From NCBI GenBank assembly GCA_030039575.1, contig JASHVH010000113.1, forward strand, positions 1-14,589: 14,589 bases of DNA, given 5' to 3'. This document shows positions 13,184 to 14,589 of this stretch, piece by piece. The notes under the pieces are model-generated. The model saw only the letters and a list, made by a program, of their open reading frames with translations. It was not told the origin of the DNA and did no database searches. This DNA comes from Acidimicrobiales bacterium (GTDB lineage: Bacteria > Actinomycetota > Acidimicrobiia > Acidimicrobiales > Palsa-688). Position numbers and translations under genes: made by a program. Positions within the stretch are counted from its first letter, which is position 1. Each line of letters starts with the position of its first letter.

Positions 13184-14589
13184 TCAAATGCGGGGGGGCG
13201 GAGGGTGGAGGCGCCGCTGCCCCGGCACTGCGCGCCACCTGACCGGGAGCTCATCGTCGTTGGCCTTCGCCGCCGCTCCGGGTGCCGGTGAGGGCGGGAG
13301 CGGCACCCTCCCGGTCCTTTCAGCCTCGTCACGGGCCGCCACCCCGGGCGGCTCCGCCCAGTTGGTCGGCGACCGGGCCCACCTCGCCTCGCAGAACGGC
13401 GGGTAAGCGGCCCAGTGGGTCAGGTAGATCGCCTCCGGCGGTCGGGCGCCACGGATCAAGATGGCGGCGCCGGTGGGCAGGCTATGGGCACGGTCGACCG
13501 GGAGCCTGGGCTGGAGCCGGGAGGAGTACGTCATGTTGGCGGCCGGCCGGGGTGACCACCAGGCCGAAGTGTTGACGGAGCGGACGGCCACGTCACCTTG
13601 GCCCGCCAGCCGCGACACCGTCTCCAGCGTGCGTATGTCGCCTATGCCCGGGAACAGCACCTTGCTCCCGAACAACGAAAAGAACCCGTCGGCAGCGACC
13701 CCCCACCGGGCCCTGGCCTGAGACAGATCCTGCAAGCAGGCCATTGTGAGGAGACCCTGACCGCCCCCTTCGCTCACCATAGCGGGGAGGTCGGGGAGAG
13801 GGGCGACGTTGGCCACCTCATCGAGCACCAGGGCCACGGGCAACCGAAGCAGCCCCTCGGCCGCCGCCCGGTACGTAGCCGCCCGCACCTGCTCGAGGAA
13901 GGCTACGACCACGGGCGCCATCAACGCCTGGTAGCGGGCCGGGGCGCACACATAAATGGTGTCGGCACCGCTTGGGAACCGGGCGGGGTCGAAGTTCGGC
14001 CGCTCAGCCAGCCGCAGCGCCCGAGCCGAGCGGTAGGCGGCCAGGGCCCCGGCCGTGGTCGAGAAGATCCCGCTGCGTTCTCGCTCTTCTGTACCGGCAA
14101 TGCCGGCCAGCACGTCGAGGGCCACATCGGCTCCCTCTTTCCCCCTCGTGCCGAGCAGCGCCATCGGGGTGTGGAGGTCGTGGCGCAGTGCCCAGGTGTG
14201 TACCTCTCGCATGCCGGCGTCAGCCACCGCGGCGGCGTGGAGCAGGGGCGCGAGGAGCGCTTCGGCCCGCTCCGTCCAATGGGCGCTGTCTCCGTAAATC
14301 CCTTGCGGCCGGGCCGCCGCGGTCATGACCCTTGCGGTCACCAGCGCCTCCTCCCAAGAAAGGGCGGCCGCCACCGGTGACCACCTGATCAAGTTGGCTC
14401 CCGCAGGGGCGTCAATTGTCCCGGTCGGGTCCAGTAGCCAACAACGCCCGAGCTGCGACCGGTTGGCGATGGTGGCCTGGAGCACATCAGGTTTGGTCGA
14501 GGTGACCAGGACCGGGCCTGGGGCGGCGAGCACGTTCGGTACTACGAGAGTGGAGGTTTTGCCAGAGCGAGGCGGGCCGAGGACGAGGA
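13184..14589 (-). CDS. TraG/VirD4-like type IV secretion coupling ATPase, 5' end beyond the window
   Basis: At least 467 residues are visible and the frame is still open at the right edge, so the N-terminus, where membrane anchors would lie, is missing. Walker A GPPRSGKT is encoded at 14578-14555, followed by LVVPNVLAAPGPVLVTSTKPDV, a form typical of actinobacterial TraG-like proteins. Walker B VALVLDEVAN is near 13800-13835, followed by LPDLPAMVSEGGGQGLLTMA. A Gln-Asp-Leu-Ser segment and the C-terminal nucleotide-fold pieces then run to a Pro-rich tail (VPLPPSPAPGAAAKAN and PPPPRI). Such hexameric ATPases bring DNA-protein substrates to conjugation channels at the membrane. It converges on the sugar cluster and suggests a conjugative or integrated element alongside. 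A GTG at 14533 is an internal codon, not the start, because the Walker A motif lies before it. Confidence 0.88.
   Translation of the reverse strand, partial: LVLGPPRSGKTSTLVVPNVLAAPGPVLVTSTKPDVLQATIANRSQLGRCWLLDPTGTIDAPAGANLIRWSPVAAALSWEEALVTARVMTAAARPQGIYGDSAHWTERAEALLAPLLHAAAVADAGMREVHTWALRHDLHTPMALLGTRGKEGADVALDVLAGIAGTEERERSGIFSTTAGALAAYRSARALRLAERPNFDPARFPSGADTIYVCAPARYQALMAPVVVAFLEQVRAATYRAAAEGLLRLPVALVLDEVANVAPLPDLPAMVSEGGGQGLLTMACLQDLSQARARWGVAADGFFSLFGSKVLFPGIGDIRTLETVSRLAGQGDVAVRSVNTSAWWSPRPAANMTYSSRLQPRLPVDRAHSLPTGAAILIRGARPPEAIYLTHWAAYPPFCEARWARSPTNWAEPPGVAARDEAERTGRVPLPPSPAPGAAAKANDDELPVRWRAVPGQRRLHPPPPRI

Noticed and set aside
13598..14380. 260-codon plus-strand open frame opposite the coupling ATPase
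   Set aside because: It is a shadow of the coupling-protein gene, whose Walker motifs fix the real strand and frame.
1..14589. CRISPR arrays, tRNA or rRNA genes
   Set aside because: On reading both strands I saw no regularly spaced repeats and no tRNA- or rRNA-like segments. The only tandem repeat has two units.

Overview
The window is high-GC bacterial DNA. Dense, overlapping genes (ATGA and GTGA junctions), frequent GTG/TTG starts, an Opp/Dpp-type sugar-uptake operon and a TraG/VirD4 protein of the kind common in actinobacteria all point to Actinomycetota. An acidimicrobial-like lineage is possible, but this is inference and I could not run a taxonomic search.

Layout. (i) 199-771 (+) encodes a small secreted beta-rich protein of unknown function. 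Its stop codon lies inside a 24-bp-period tandem repeat (767-811). About 360 bases without a gene follow. (ii) 1134-3101 (-) encodes a cytoplasmic six-hairpin-type glycosidase, transcribed away from the rest. (iii) 3102-3858 is a divergent control region with a TTGACA/TAAGAC promoter and, just downstream, a LacI-type operator candidate (TTGATCGTTCAA). (iv) 3859-13034 (+) is a long operon-like array: a family-5 substrate-binding protein, two Opp/Dpp-type permeases, two ATPases, a 58-residue two-helix membrane protein, a GH36/clan GH-D alpha-galactosidase-like enzyme and a LacI-family regulator. Six of its seven junctions are overlapped or under about 160 bases, and a strong hairpin separates the binding protein from the permeases. 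(v) 13184-14589 (-) is the 3' part of a TraG/VirD4-like type IV coupling ATPase that runs off the right edge. Its Walker A motif is visible in the last 35 bases.

How the genes work together (inference). The binding protein captures an oligosaccharide outside the cell and the peptide-class ABC transporter imports it intact. The two glycosidases, neither with a signal peptide, break it down in the cytoplasm, and the LacI-family protein reports on the sugar and represses the divergent promoter region. The Sinorhizobium meliloti agp locus is a known precedent for pairing a peptide-type ABC transporter with an alpha-galactosidase. The substrate here is unknown, and the second glycosidase suggests it is more than simple melibiose or raffinose.

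The most interesting points are the small membrane protein coupled to the transporter ATPase, the cysteine-free binding protein whose lipobox-like segment has Ser in place of Cys, the operator/promoter region with competing hairpins and a long leader, and the nearby conjugation gene and IS-end-like repeat, which hint that the cluster is an accessory island.
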